Made by a program: the position numbers and the translations under genes
Notes under the pieces: model-generated
The model's database searches: none
What the model was told of the DNA's origin: nothing
Seen by the model: only the letters and a program-made list of their open reading frames with translations
In this document: positions 1 through 8,407 of the stretch, in pieces
How positions within the stretch are numbered: the stretch's first letter is position 1
Layout: each line of letters begins with the position of its first letter
Assembly: GCF_028885415.1 (NCBI RefSeq)
Contig: NZ_CP118527.1
Location: 5,952,001 to 6,016,000, forward strand
Direction: 5' to 3'
DNA: 64,000 nucleotides
DNA from: Streptomyces coeruleorubidus
GTDB lineage: Bacteria; Actinomycetota; Actinomycetes; Streptomycetales; Streptomycetaceae

Positions 1-1325
1 CGCGGCGGAACTCGCCGCTGGTGGTGGGCGTCGGAGATGGCGAGGCCTTTCTCGCCTCGGACGTCGCCGCGTTCATCGCGCACACGCGGTCGGCGATCGA
101 GCTCGGACAGGACCAGGTGGTGGAGCTGCGCCGGGACGGCGTGACGGTGACCGGCTTCGACGGCCGCCCGGCCGACGTCCGCTCGTACCACGTCGACTGG
201 GACGCGTCGGCCGCGGAAAAGGGGGGCTATGACTACTTCATGCTCAAGGAGATCGCCGAGCAGCCCAAGGCGGTCGCCGATACGCTGCTGGGCCGTATCG
301 ACGGCTCCGGTTCGCTGACCCTGGACGAGGTGCGGATCCCCGCAGGGGTGCTGCGGGAGATCGACAAGGTCGTCATCGTCGCGTGCGGTACGGCCTTCCA
401 CGCCGGGATGATCGCGAAGTACGCCATCGAGCACTGGACGCGCCTGCCGTGCGAAGTGGAACTGGCCAGTGAGTTCCGGTACCGGGACCCGATCCTGGAC
501 GCGCAGACCCTCGTCATCGCCATCTCCCAGTCCGGCGAGACCATGGACACGCTCATGGCGCTGCGGCACGCCCGCGAGCAGGGCTCCAAGGTGCTGGCGA
601 TCTGCAACACCAACGGCTCGACGATCCCGCGCGAGTCGGACGCGGTGCTGTACACCCACGCCGGTCCTGAGGTGGCCGTCGCCTCCACCAAGGCGTTCCT
701 GACGCAGCTCGTCGCGTGTTACCTGGTCGCCCTGTATCTGGGTCAGGTGCGGGGCACCAAGTGGGCTGACGAGATCCGGGCGGTGATCCGCGACCTGTCC
801 TCGATCGCCGGTGCGGTGGAGCAGGTCCTCGGCACGATGGAGCCGGTGCGGGAGCTGGCGCGCACGCTCGCCTCGAAGAACACGGTGCTGTTCCTCGGCC
901 GTCATGTGGGGTATCCGGTGGCGCTGGAGGGCGCGCTGAAGCTCAAGGAGCTGGCCTACATGCACGCCGAGGGTTTCGCGGCGGGGGAGTTGAAGCACGG
1001 GCCGATCGCCCTGATCGAGGAGGATCTGCCGGTGGTCGTCGTGGTGCCGTCGCCGCGCGGGCGGTCCGTGCTGCACGACAAGATCGTGTCCAACATCCAG
1101 GAGATCCGGGCGCGGGGTGCGCGCACGATCGTCATCGCGGAGGAGGGGGACGAGGCGGTGGCGCCGTACGCGGACCACTTGATCCGGGTGCCTGCCACGC
1201 CGACCCTGCTCCAGCCGCTCGTGGCCACGGTGCCGCTGCAGGTGTTCGCGTGTGAGCTGGCGACGGCTCGCGGGAACGAGGTGGATCAGCCTCGGAACCT
1301 GGCGAAGTCGGTGACGGTGGAATGA
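1..1325 (+). CDS. glmS: Glutamine-fructose-6-phosphate aminotransferase (isomerizing), 3' part
   Basis: GlmS makes glucosamine-6-phosphate from fructose-6-phosphate and glutamine, the first step toward UDP-GlcNAc and peptidoglycan. The reading frame is already open at position 3, so the start and most of the N-terminal glutaminase domain lie before the window. What remains is the end of the glutaminase domain and both SIS sugar-isomerase domains. The phosphosugar-binding SQSGET motif is near 526-543, and the family C-terminal ending DQPRNLAKSVTVE is intact. A strong hairpin follows the stop codon. Identification is firm; which of the glmS paralogues this is cannot be told from the fragment alone. 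Confidence 0.97.
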   Translation, partial: RRNSPLVVGVGDGEAFLASDVAAFIAHTRSAIELGQDQVVELRRDGVTVTGFDGRPADVRSYHVDWDASAAEKGGYDYFMLKEIAEQPKAVADTLLGRIDGSGSLTLDEVRIPAGVLREIDKVVIVACGTAFHAGMIAKYAIEHWTRLPCEVELASEFRYRDPILDAQTLVIAISQSGETMDTLMALRHAREQGSKVLAICNTNGSTIPRESDAVLYTHAGPEVAVASTKAFLTQLVACYLVALYLGQVRGTKWADEIRAVIRDLSSIAGAVEQVLGTMEPVRELARTLASKNTVLFLGRHVGYPVALEGALKLKELAYMHAEGFAAGELKHGPIALIEEDLPVVVVVPSPRGRSVLHDKIVSNIQEIRARGARTIVIAEEGDEAVAPYADHLIRVPATPTLLQPLVATVPLQVFACELATARGNEVDQPRNLAKSVTVE

Positions 1326-1330
1326 GGAAG

Positions 1331-1361
1331 AGGGGCGAACGGCCGGTCGCTGTTCGCCCCT
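1331..1361 (+). terminator. Intrinsic terminator of glmS
   Basis: A perfect stem pairs AGGGGCGAAC (1331-1340) with GTTCGCCCCT (1352-1361) around an 11-nt loop, starting 5 nt after the glmS stop. It also lies at the 3' end of the convergent gene at 1395-1754, so it may act on both strands. Confidence 0.8.
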
Positions 1362-1394
1362 TGAGCAGCCGGTCAGGCCGTCAGGCGCGCAGGC

Positions 1395-1754
1395 TCAGAT
1401 GGGCAGGCAGGTCGCCGGGACCCAGCCTTCCACGCTGGTGCTGTTGGGGCCGCCGAAGTACCACTTGTTGCTCTTCTTGCCGCAGGCCTTGTAGCTGCCC
1501 CCCGTGACGGGCTTGCGGTCGCCGAAGCAGACCCCGCCCTTCTGGCCCTTGCCCCAGGTGCCGAGAGCCGTGGCGCTCGTCTTGGGCGCGCTGCGGATGT
1601 TGACGGTTGCCTTGGGCTTCACGTTGACCAGCGCGCTGCTGCAGTCCGGCTTCGTCGCCGCGGCGGCGGTGCCGGCGGTGGCGACGGCGCCGGTGAGGGC
1701 TGTGGCTATGAGGGCCGCTGTGGTCAGTGCGGTGCCCAAAGACTTCAACTTCAA
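1395..1754 (-). CDS. Secreted small protein with bacterial SH3-like domain
   Basis: A 119-residue exported protein of unknown role. A TTG start is chosen because GGGAGGA lies 7 nt upstream of it, and the protein then begins MKLKSLG followed by a hydrophobic Ala/Leu/Thr stretch and an AAA signal-peptidase site. The mature part has four Cys residues and the pattern VNIRSAPKTSATALG, typical of SH3_3-type domains that bind cell-wall peptides in other bacteria. Wall binding is inferred from the fold family. The gene is monocistronic and convergent with glmS. Upstream in-frame ATG codons give a longer protein without a ribosome site and with the signal peptide displaced inward. Confidence 0.75.
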   Translation of the reverse strand: MKLKSLGTALTTAALIATALTGAVATAGTAAAATKPDCSSALVNVKPKATVNIRSAPKTSATALGTWGKGQKGGVCFGDRKPVTGGSYKACGKKSNKWYFGGPNSTSVEGWVPATCLPI

Positions 1755-1925
1755 AGCTGTGTCCTCCCGTTTGGTGCGATGCCGTTTGCTCATCGCGGTC
1801 ATCGCGAACTGTACAAGGGGGAGGGCGAGTTCAGGTTCGCGGGGCAATCCGCTGGGAGTTCGGTGCGGAGGGCTTCTGTGAAGCGGGAGAAGGTTGCTGT
1901 CGGGAAGGTGAGTGCGCGAGGGGCG

Positions 1926-2600
1926 TCAGTACGGGAAGGTCCAGGGCGCCGGCGGCCTGGGGCTGTACGGGAGCTTGGTCCAGCCGTCGGGGGTCACCTG
2001 GTAGAAGTCCCCGTTGTCGCCGTCCATCCGCGAGCTGCCGTGCACATGCACGATGTCCGCGTGGAGGCGGTAGTGGAATCCGCCCATCATGCCGACCACC
2101 CGGAAGAAGATCCGCACATCCAGACCCTCCGTCAAGGGGGACAGCGGTGGCAGCAGATGCTCGGTCTCGTCGAAACAGCTGCCGGTCCGCTCCCGCAGCA
2201 TCGCGTGGAAGTGGCGCTCCAGCACATCGGCGGGGGAGGGTAGCTGTCGCACCGCGACCGGCTCCAAGAGCTCCAGCAGATGCGTGTGCCCCCGCTCCCG
2301 CGCGATGTCCACGGGTCGCCGTCCGTCCCGGGCGCGCTGCGTGCGCCAGGCGCCGTGCGCGATCAGCCGGGAGACGACGGCGATGTCGGCTCCGTGCCAG
2401 GCGGCCTGGTGCAGCGGGGCGAATCCGCTGCGGTTCCCGGGCCGGGGGAGATTGACCCACCCGGGATTCTTCCCGAGCTCCCCGGACACGCCGTCCCAGT
2501 CGGCGTCCCGGGCCAGGTCCGAGAACCGGTCCCGCTCCTTCAGATACCAGTCCCCGTAGCGCTCGCGGTCGGTGAGGCCGTCCCATTCCATGCTGATCAT
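1926..2600 (-). CDS. Ankyrin-repeat-type cytoplasmic protein
   Basis: About 224 residues. The N-terminal half has ankyrin-like helical pairs: [20 protein letters not shown], then [21 protein letters not shown]. The C-terminal half is an uncharacterised alpha/beta region ending PPAPWTFPY. Ankyrin repeats mediate protein-protein contacts; the partner is unknown. The start at 2600 (MISMEWDG) is placed behind a weak GGTGGTGA; an ATG at 2591 is equally possible. A much longer upstream reading frame would run antisense into acpS and is rejected. The gene is divergent from acpS with about 90 bp between them. Confidence 0.7.
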   Translation of the reverse strand: MISMEWDGLTDRERYGDWYLKERDRFSDLARDADWDGVSGELGKNPGWVNLPRPGNRSGFAPLHQAAWHGADIAVVSRLIAHGAWRTQRARDGRRPVDIARERGHTHLLELLEPVAVRQLPSPADVLERHFHAMLRERTGSCFDETEHLLPPLSPLTEGLDVRIFFRVVGMMGGFHYRLHADIVHVHGSSRMDGDNGDFYQVTPDGWTKLPYSPRPPAPWTFPY

Positions 2601-2688
2601 GCTAGTCACCACCGGCGAGGCCATGGACGGCAGCGGGTGGCCTCGACCCTTCCGGAAAACACCGAGGCGTCGCCGTAGGGTGCTGCGC

Positions 2689-3060
2689 ATGAGCATCATC
2701 GGGGTCGGGATCGACGTCGCCGAGATCGATCGGTTCGCGGCGTCGCTGGAGCGTACGCCCGCGTTGGCCGGACGGCTGTTCGTGGAGCGGGAGTTGTTGC
2801 TGCCCAGCGGGGAGCGCCGGGGTGTCGCCTCGCTGGCTGCCCGGTTCGCTGCCAAGGAGGCCCTGGCCAAGGCGCTCGGGGCTCCGGCCGGGCTGCTCTG
2901 GACCGATGCCGAGGTGTGTGTCGAGGACAGTGGGCAGCCCTGGCTGCGGGTAACCGGGACCGTGGCGGCGCGGGCCGCCGAGCTGGGGGTGCGGTCCTGG
3001 CATGTGTCCCTCAGCCATGACGCGGGTGTCGCCTCGGCCGTTGTGATCGCGGAGGGGTGA
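2689..3060 (+). CDS. acpS: Holo-[acyl-carrier-protein] synthase
   Basis: AcpS transfers 4'-phosphopantetheine from CoA to the conserved serine of acyl carrier proteins, activating fatty-acid and some polyketide carriers. The 123-residue protein has the family length and both signatures: [12 protein letters not shown] at the N terminus, with the Mg-binding Asp at residue 9, and [12 protein letters not shown], with the second metal ligand Glu at residue 57. The C-terminal SLSHD motif is present. The ATG at 2689 is the only start that gives the standard N terminus. Actinomycetes usually carry acpS in the nnr/alr neighbourhood, as here. Confidence 0.96.
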   Translation: MSIIGVGIDVAEIDRFAASLERTPALAGRLFVERELLLPSGERRGVASLAARFAAKEALAKALGAPAGLLWTDAEVCVEDSGQPWLRVTGTVAARAAELGVRSWHVSLSHDAGVASAVVIAEG

Positions 3061-3077
3061 AGGGTGGGGCCGGGGAG

Positions 3078-3350
3078 TTACGGTACGGACCACAGGAGCG
3101 TGGCCGTGCCGATGAAGCCCGCGGCGCCGAGAACGCCGCCCGCCGTCGCGGTCCACATGCGGCCCGTGCCCCGGCGGGCGTAGTGGATGCCCATCACGCC
3201 GAACGTGATGGCAAGGGCGCCGGCTATCACCGTCCAGGGGATCAGGAACATCCAGGTGCCCACGGCGGAGAAGATGCCGAGGACGAGTGCCGTGGGGCCG
3301 AGGGCGGTGGCGGGTGTGTCGGTTTCCATGGGTGCGGGTGATTCGGCCAT
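3078..3350 (-). CDS. Small membrane protein (two to three TM helices), DUF4190-like
   Basis: A 90-residue protein: a short polar N terminus (MAESPAP), a hydrophobic hairpin near residues 22-52 (ALVLGIFSAVGTWMFLIPWT, then AGALAITFGVMG), a basic loop YARRGTGR, and a last helix at 66-88. This pattern resembles DUF4190-type small integral membrane proteins, whose function is unknown. The ATG at 3350 has AAGGGGGA 7 nt upstream. It is divergent from the BtrH-like gene and shares with it an intergenic palindrome (3365-3382), so the two may be regulated together. Confidence 0.7.
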   Translation of the reverse strand: MAESPAPMETDTPATALGPTALVLGIFSAVGTWMFLIPWTVIAGALAITFGVMGIHYARRGTGRMWTATAGGVLGAAGFIGTATLLWSVP

Positions 3351-3364
3351 GACGTGGTCCCCCT

Positions 3365-3396
3365 TTTTGAACGAGTTCAAAATGTTCCTCGATAGT
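3365..3396 (+). promoter_or_regulatory. Promoter overlapped by an 18-bp palindromic operator
   Basis: The palindrome TTTTGAAC-GA-GTTCAAAA (3365-3382) is perfect. A good vegetative-type promoter reading right uses its left arm as the -35 box: TTGAAC (3368-3373), 17 nt, then GATAGT (3391-3396), about 22 bp before the gene at 3419. A protein bound to the palindrome would block RNA polymerase. The shape suits a TetR- or MarR-type repressor, but no such gene is adjacent. Confidence 0.6.
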
Positions 3397-3418
3397 ACCG
3401 CGTCGGAGAGGGCTTGGC

Positions 3419-4423
3419 ATGATCACGGTGAAGGGCGTCGATCCTCGCGGTACGCAGCACTGCGAGACGTCGGCTCTGGGAGTGTTGCTGCGGCACCAAG
3501 GACTCGATCTGTCCGAGCCCATGCTCTTCGGCCTGGGGTCCGGCCTGTCCTTCATCTACTGGGACAGCAAGAACATGGACTTTCCCTTCCTCGGCGGGCG
3601 GGTCAAGCCCTTCGAGCTCACCAGGAACCTGGCCGCCGGGCTGGGACTGGAACTCGCGGTTCAGGAGACCGGCTCCGCCCGTAAGGCATGGGAGAACGTG
3701 GCGACCGCCATCGACGCCGGCCGTCCCGTCGGGCTGCAGCTCGACAGCTACCACCTGGACTACTTCACCTCGAAGGTGCACTTCGGCGGTCATGTCGTCG
3801 CCCTGTACGGCTACGACGAGCACGACGCCTACCTGGTGGACACCGACCAGCAGGGCGGAGCCGTGTCCACCAGCCTGAGCAGCCTCGCCCGGGCAAGGGC
3901 CGCGCGCGGACCGATGACCGCCAGACACCGGTCCTTCACGCTCACCGCCGCGGGACGGGTGCCCGACCCGCGGAGCCGGATCGTTCCCGCCATCACCGCC
4001 TGCGCCGACGCCTTCCTCGACCCGCCGATCGCCAACCTCGGCCACCGGGGCATCGAGAAGGCCGGCAAGCTGGTCCGCACGTGGCTCCGGCGCACCGACG
4101 ACCCGCAGCGGGATCTGCCGCAGGCCGCGCGGCTGATGGAGCAGGCCGGCACCGGCGGCGCCCTGTTCCGCAACCTGTACCGCGACTTCCTCGCCGAGTG
4201 CGCCGAGTGGCTCGACAGCAGTCATCTGCGTACCGGGCGCAGGCTGTACGCCGAAGCGGCCGGCTTGTGGACGGACGTCGCGGGGCTCATCACGAACGCC
4301 GGTGAGTCGGGCGACGAGCAATACCTCGGACGGGCAGGCACCGTCCTCTGCGACATCGCGCGCATCGAACGCGATGCCATGGAGGCGCTGAGCCGCCTGC
4401 GCGGTGAAGCCCCCGCCGGGTGA
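3419..4423 (+). CDS. BtrH N-terminal domain protein (DUF4872-type)
   Basis: A 334-residue cytoplasmic protein. Residues 1 to about 140 look like the BtrH_N domain, a papain-like fold, with Cys15 in RGTQHCETSAL and a His in KVHFGGHVVALYGYD as the likely catalytic pair. The C-terminal part (from about 160) is helical and matches what is usually called DUF4872. In butirosin biosynthesis BtrH transfers an acyl chain from a carrier protein to an aminoglycoside. No carrier protein or biosynthetic genes lie nearby, so acyl transfer or peptide-bond chemistry is only inferred. The promoter carries a palindrome, so expression is probably repressed under most conditions. Confidence 0.75.
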   Translation: MITVKGVDPRGTQHCETSALGVLLRHQGLDLSEPMLFGLGSGLSFIYWDSKNMDFPFLGGRVKPFELTRNLAAGLGLELAVQETGSARKAWENVATAIDAGRPVGLQLDSYHLDYFTSKVHFGGHVVALYGYDEHDAYLVDTDQQGGAVSTSLSSLARARAARGPMTARHRSFTLTAAGRVPDPRSRIVPAITACADAFLDPPIANLGHRGIEKAGKLVRTWLRRTDDPQRDLPQAARLMEQAGTGGALFRNLYRDFLAECAEWLDSSHLRTGRRLYAEAAGLWTDVAGLITNAGESGDEQYLGRAGTVLCDIARIERDAMEALSRLRGEAPAG

Positions 4424-4447
4424 GGGCGAGGGCTTCGCGGGCGGGCG

Positions 4448-5602
4448 TCAGCAGATCGACTGGCTGCTGTTCACCCGCGTGATGTTGCGGAACGTCGTGT
4501 TCTCGCCGCAGGGGCTCTCCCTGATGGCCGAGTTGGTGACCGTCAGGTTCTGGATGGTGATGTCCTTGTTGTTCGGGAAGTCCGAGCGGGCGGCCAGGCG
4601 CAGTTCGCCGCCGCCCGTGATCGTGCCGCTCTGGGCCGCGAGGTTGACGTTGTAGCAGTTCTCGATCAGGACCGAGTTGTTGCCGGTGTTGGAGAGCGTC
4701 ACCTTGTTGATGACGGCCCCGCCGCTCTCCGAGACGCAGAACACCCCGCGTCCGCCGCCGCGTGCGATGACCTCGCCGACCCGGATGTTGGTCGGGTAGC
4801 CGCTGCCGACCCGGCCGTTGCGGTTGGCCATGCGGAAGGCCGCGTAGCCGGTGCCCGTGCCCGCGTTCTCCGCGTCCACCTTGGTGACGTTGGCGTTGAT
4901 GGTCTGGTTGAGCAGCAGGCCGGACTCGCCCACGTTGCGGGCGGTGACCGTGCCGATGGTGATGCCGTCGACGCCGTAGGTCTCGACCGCGTGGCTGGAC
5001 GCGCCGGAGACGTAGACGTTGTCGATGCGGACGTTGCGCGTCCACTGGCTGGTGTCGCCGCGGTTGTCGATGCGGACGCCCAGGCCGCGGGAGAGGCGCA
5101 TGTCTATCTGGCCGAGCACGACGTTCTGGACGTTGCGCATGAAGATGCCGTAGAGCGGGGTGCCGGTGAGCTTGAGGTTCTGGACCTCCACGTCGCGGGT
5201 GCCGCGGGAGTAGACCGGCGCCTGGTCGCCGGAGCCGCTGCCGGTGACGTTGATGGTGCCGCAGACGTCGAGGACGGTGTAGCTCGGGAGCGAGATGCGT
5301 GAGCCCGCCGAGATGGAGCCCGAGCCGCGGAGCACGACCCGTTCCTTCGACGTACGGCCGGCCTTGAGGCTGTTGACGGCCGCCTGGACGGCGGCACGCA
5401 TGTCGGTGCCGGTGTAGACCGTGCTGCCGCCGCGCCGGGCGGTCCAGTTGCTGCCGCTCTGCACGGCCTCGGCCTGGTAGGAGCCGTCGCCGCAGGCCGT
5501 CGCTCGCGTGGGGGCGGCGGTGGCGGGGGCGGTCAGGGTGCCGGCGGCGGTGAGGACGGCGGTGGCACCGGCGGCGGCGAGGAAGGCGACTCTGCGTCCC
5601 AT
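4448..5602 (-). CDS. Secreted right-handed parallel beta-helix protein
   Basis: A 384-residue exported protein with a signal peptide (MGRRVAFLAAAGATAVLTAAG, cleavage near APTRA). The body is made of short repeating coils (VEVQNLKLTG, VRIDNVYVSG, ITIGTVTARN, VTKVDAENAG, VNKVTLSN-like rungs) typical of pectate-lyase/PbH1 beta-helix folds acting on acidic polysaccharides. Eight or so Cys residues near the ends are probably disulfide-bonded. The substrate is not identifiable. The ATG at 5602 gives the signal peptide; GAGG is the only ribosome-site candidate. A palindromic GCAAGCGCTT site (5636-5646) upstream suggests LacI-type sugar control. Confidence 0.8.
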   Translation of the reverse strand: MGRRVAFLAAAGATAVLTAAGTLTAPATAAPTRATACGDGSYQAEAVQSGSNWTARRGGSTVYTGTDMRAAVQAAVNSLKAGRTSKERVVLRGSGSISAGSRISLPSYTVLDVCGTINVTGSGSGDQAPVYSRGTRDVEVQNLKLTGTPLYGIFMRNVQNVVLGQIDMRLSRGLGVRIDNRGDTSQWTRNVRIDNVYVSGASSHAVETYGVDGITIGTVTARNVGESGLLLNQTINANVTKVDAENAGTGTGYAAFRMANRNGRVGSGYPTNIRVGEVIARGGGRGVFCVSESGGAVINKVTLSNTGNNSVLIENCYNVNLAAQSGTITGGGELRLAARSDFPNNKDITIQNLTVTNSAIRESPCGENTTFRNITRVNSSQSIC

Positions 5603-5635
5603 GGGGGCCTCGGTTTCGTCGAACGTGGGGGGTGT

Positions 5636-5650
5636 GCAAGCGCTTTCTGC
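5636..5650 (-). promoter_or_regulatory. LacI-type operator candidate GCAAGCGCTTTC
   Basis: GCAAGCGCTTTCTGC lies 34-48 bp before the start codon of the secreted beta-helix gene. The AAGCGCTT core with a central CG step is the classic half-site arrangement of LacI/GalR-family sugar repressors, which fits a secreted polysaccharide-active protein. Confidence 0.45.
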
Positions 5651-5762
5651 GCGGCCGGTGAGTCTGGCAAAGGGCAGGCAAAGCGTCAATGGATGCGACA
5701 CGGTTCGGAGTTGCGCGAGATACGGGGGAGTGGTCGGGCGGTCGTACGGGAAACTCGACCGC

Positions 5763-7223
5763 ATGCGTAGTGCGTACAGCGTGGAGACGGTCAGGACCGC
5801 CGAACGGGAGCTGATGGCGCGGCTGCCGGAGGGGGCGCTGATGCAACGTGCCGCCGCCGGACTCGCCGCGGCCTGCGCCGACCTGCTGGGGCGGGTGTAC
5901 GGGAGCAGGGTCGTGCTGCTGGTCGGGAGCGGGGACAACGGGGGTGACGCGTTGTACGCCGGGGCCCGGCTGGCCCGGCGGGGGGCCGGTGTCACGGCCG
6001 TGCTGCTCGCACCGGAGCGGGCTCACGCCGGGGGGCTCGCGGCGCTGCGGCGGGCCGGGGGGCGGGTCGTGGGCGCCGATGGCACCGAGGGTGCCGGCGG
6101 GGGCGCGCGGGGCGTCGAGGAGCTGGTCGAGCGGGCGGATCTCGTCGTCGACGGCATCGTCGGGATCGGCGGGAAGGGCGGGCTGCGGCCGGACGCGGTG
6201 CCGCTGGCCGCCGCCGCCGAGCGGTCGCGGGGCGCCGTCGTCGCCGTCGATCTGCCGAGCGGGGTCGACGCCGACACCGGGGAGGTGCGCGGCGCCGCGG
6301 TCCGGGCCGATCTGACGGTGACGTTCGGGACGCACAAGCCGGGGCTGCTGATCGATCCGGCGCGGGAGCACGCGGGGTCGGTGCGGCTGGTCGACATCGG
6401 GCTGGAGCTGCCGGCCGAGCCGGAGCTGGAGGCGTTGCAGCACGCGGACGTGGCGCGGTTGCTGCCGGTGCCCCGGGCCGAGAGCGACAAGTACCGGCGG
6501 GGTGTCGTCGGCATCGCCGCCGGGTCCGCGCGCTACCCCGGGGCCGCCGTGCTCGCCGTCGCCGGGGCGCTGCGGGGCGGGGCCGGGGCCGTGCGGTACG
6601 TCGGGCCGGCCGGGGACGCCGTGATCGCACGGTTCCCCGAGACGCTCGTGTCGGACCAGGGGCCGAAGCATGCCGGGCGGGTGCAGGCGTGGGTCGTCGG
6701 GCCGGGGGCCGGGGACGACGCGGCGACGGTGGGGGAGGTGCTGGCGGCGGATGTCCCGGTGCTGGTCGACGCGGACGGGTTGCGGCTGGCCGAGGCCGGG
6801 GTCGTACGGGCGCGGCGGGCGCCGACGCTGATGACACCGCATGCCGGGGAGGCGGCGGCTCTGCTCGGGGTCGACCGGGGGGAGGTCGAAGGCGGGCGGC
6901 TGGCGGCGGTGCGGGAGCTGGCCGGGCGGTACGGGGCGACCGTGCTGCTGAAGGGCTCCACGACGTTGGTCGCCGACTCGGGGGGCGGGGTGGTGCGGGT
7001 GAATCCGACGGGGACGTCCTGGCTGGCCACGGCGGGGAGTGGGGACGTGCTGTCGGGGCTGGCGGGGTCGTTGCTGGCGGCGGGGCTTTCGGCGGTGGAC
7101 GCGGGGAGTGTGGGGGCGTATGTGCACGGACTGGCCGGGAGGCTGGCGGCGGACGGGGCGCCGGTGGGGGCGCATGACGTGGCGGAGGCCGTTCCGGAGG
7201 CTTGGCGGAATGTTCTGGGCTGA
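5763..7223 (+). CDS. nnr: Bifunctional NAD(P)HX epimerase / ADP-dependent NAD(P)HX dehydratase
   Basis: This enzyme repairs hydrated NADH and NADPH: the N-terminal YjeF_N domain (residues 1 to about 215) epimerises R- and S-NAD(P)HX, and the C-terminal YjeF_C kinase-like domain (about 225-486) dehydrates the S form. Visible motifs are VGSGDNGGDALYAGARL at 54-70 in the epimerase, LMTPHAGEAAALLG in the dehydratase, and the nucleotide-binding LATAGSGDVLSGLAGSLL near the C terminus. The 486-residue length is normal for the fused bacterial enzyme. The ATG at 5763 gives the expected N terminus (MRSAYSVETVRTAE). Confidence 0.95.
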   Translation: MRSAYSVETVRTAERELMARLPEGALMQRAAAGLAAACADLLGRVYGSRVVLLVGSGDNGGDALYAGARLARRGAGVTAVLLAPERAHAGGLAALRRAGGRVVGADGTEGAGGGARGVEELVERADLVVDGIVGIGGKGGLRPDAVPLAAAAERSRGAVVAVDLPSGVDADTGEVRGAAVRADLTVTFGTHKPGLLIDPAREHAGSVRLVDIGLELPAEPELEALQHADVARLLPVPRAESDKYRRGVVGIAAGSARYPGAAVLAVAGALRGGAGAVRYVGPAGDAVIARFPETLVSDQGPKHAGRVQAWVVGPGAGDDAATVGEVLAADVPVLVDADGLRLAEAGVVRARRAPTLMTPHAGEAAALLGVDRGEVEGGRLAAVRELAGRYGATVLLKGSTTLVADSGGGVVRVNPTGTSWLATAGSGDVLSGLAGSLLAAGLSAVDAGSVGAYVHGLAGRLAADGAPVGAHDVAEAVPEAWRNVLG

Positions 7224-7299
7224 GTGAGCGGGTGCTCTCGGCCGACTGAGCGGGTGTTCTCGGCCGAGTGAGGGGATGTTCTCGGCCGAGTGAGGGGGA
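7222..7299. repeat. 22-bp tandem repeat after nnr
   Basis: Three and a half copies of a 22-bp unit (GAGTGAGCGGGTGYTCTCGGCC and variants) at 7222-7243, 7244-7265, 7266-7287 and 7288-7299. The first copy begins at the nnr stop codon. Copies 1-3 differ at one to three positions each. Confidence 0.85.
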
Positions 7300-7519
7300 G
7301 GGCGGGGGTTGCCGTGGAGGTGGGTCGCCCCCTCCTCCCCTTCCCGTCCCGAGTCCGGGGGCTGCCGCCCCCGGGGCCCCCGCTTCGGCCTGGACGGCCT
7401 CGTCCTCAAGCGCCGGACGGGCTGTCAGCGGCTGAGCGCCGCCGTCAGGTGCGGGCCGTCCGGGGGACCCGGCCGCGCGGCAACCCGGGGCCGCCCCACC
7501 ACCCCGTTTCTCTGATCAC
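7300..7519. other. Noncoding G+C-rich intergenic with Streptomyces-type repeat
   Basis: No gene is seen. It contains a GGGGGC-TGCC-GCCCCC hairpin near 7357-7372, and at 7402-7423 the phrase GTCCTCAAGCGCCGGACGG, which I recognise as part of a very common Streptomyces intergenic repeat usually found behind genes. Likely a terminator region for nnr. Confidence 0.5.
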
Positions 7520-8407
7520 ATGACCAGCAGACGTATCGCCGGGCACGCCCTCGCCCTCCTGCTCGCCGCTGTCACCGCCCTGCCCGTCGGTGTCGCCGGT
7601 GCCGCTCCCGTACCGCCCGCTCCGGGGCCCCTGGGCGAGCTGGTGCCGGGGGTCGCACCGGGGCCCGCGCAGCCCTGGTCCGTCGACACGCCCGACCAGG
7701 CGCTGCCGCCGGTGCTGTACAAGCCGTCCGCCGAGGAGGAGGCAGTCGAGCCGCGCAGGGCGGTGGAGGGCACGTACGCGCTCGTCGAGTACGTGCCGTT
7801 GGGGGAGGCGGTCGCGCGGGTGAGCTGTACGGGCAAGACCGGGCCGTATCAGCGGCAGGTCGAGCGGTGGCTGGGGCTGAGGGTGGACGGGACGCAGTCG
7901 GCGGCCGACTGCCGGGCCGTCCGGGCGTTCCAGGTGAGGCAGGGGATCAAGCCGGCCATCGGGTTCGCCGGGCCCGTGACGTGGGGCCGGATGCAGTATC
8001 TGTCGGCGCGCCGGAACCCCAATGCCGCCGGTCGCTGCCCGGTGCGGAGCTACCCCGTGGCGTGTGTGGATCTCAGCCGGCAGCTGACCTGGGTGCAGAA
8101 GGGGCGGAAGGTGGTGTTCGGGGCGGTGCCGATCCGCAGCGGGCGGGCCGGGTACCGGACCCGGGCCGGGTGGCACAAGGTCTACTGGCGGCACAAGAAC
8201 CACTGGTCGACGCTGTACAACACACCCATGCCGTACTCCCAGTTCTTCAGCGGCGGGCAGGCCTTCCACGGCGTCTACGGCAATCTCAACACCACCGTCG
8301 GCTCCATGGGCTGCGTCAATCTGTCCGTCCCCGACGCGCGGAGGCTGTGGAGCGTGCTGAAGAAGGGTGACCGCGTGTTCGTGTGGGGGCGCCGGCCCGG
8401 GACCTAG
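7520..8407 (+). CDS. Secreted L,D-transpeptidase (YkuD) with peptidoglycan-binding domain
   Basis: A 295-residue exported cell-wall enzyme. It has a signal peptide (residues 1-29, cut after AGA), a PG_binding_1 domain at about 105-160 (GPYQRQVERWLGLRVDGTQS...AFQVRQG), and a YkuD catalytic domain from about 180. The catalytic His250 and Cys265 lie in FHGVYGN and GSMGCVNLS; the usual SHGC is SMGC here. Such enzymes make 3-3 cross-links in peptidoglycan. The stop codon TAG is part of CTAG and forms the left boundary of a palindromic element (8404-8593). The ATG at 7520 immediately precedes the signal peptide. Confidence 0.9.
   Translation: MTSRRIAGHALALLLAAVTALPVGVAGAAPVPPAPGPLGELVPGVAPGPAQPWSVDTPDQALPPVLYKPSAEEEAVEPRRAVEGTYALVEYVPLGEAVARVSCTGKTGPYQRQVERWLGLRVDGTQSAADCRAVRAFQVRQGIKPAIGFAGPVTWGRMQYLSARRNPNAAGRCPVRSYPVACVDLSRQLTWVQKGRKVVFGAVPIRSGRAGYRTRAGWHKVYWRHKNHWSTLYNTPMPYSQFFSGGQAFHGVYGNLNTTVGSMGCVNLSVPDARRLWSVLKKGDRVFVWGRRPGT

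Noticed and set aside
1926..2870. Longer version of the ankyrin-type gene starting at 2870
   Set aside because: The extra N terminus would run antisense through the first 180 bp of acpS, has no ribosome site and lacks protein-like composition.
4290..7409. Reverse-strand open frame of over 1000 codons
   Set aside because: It is a high-G+C shadow across three real genes on both strands; its product is Arg/Pro/His low complexity.
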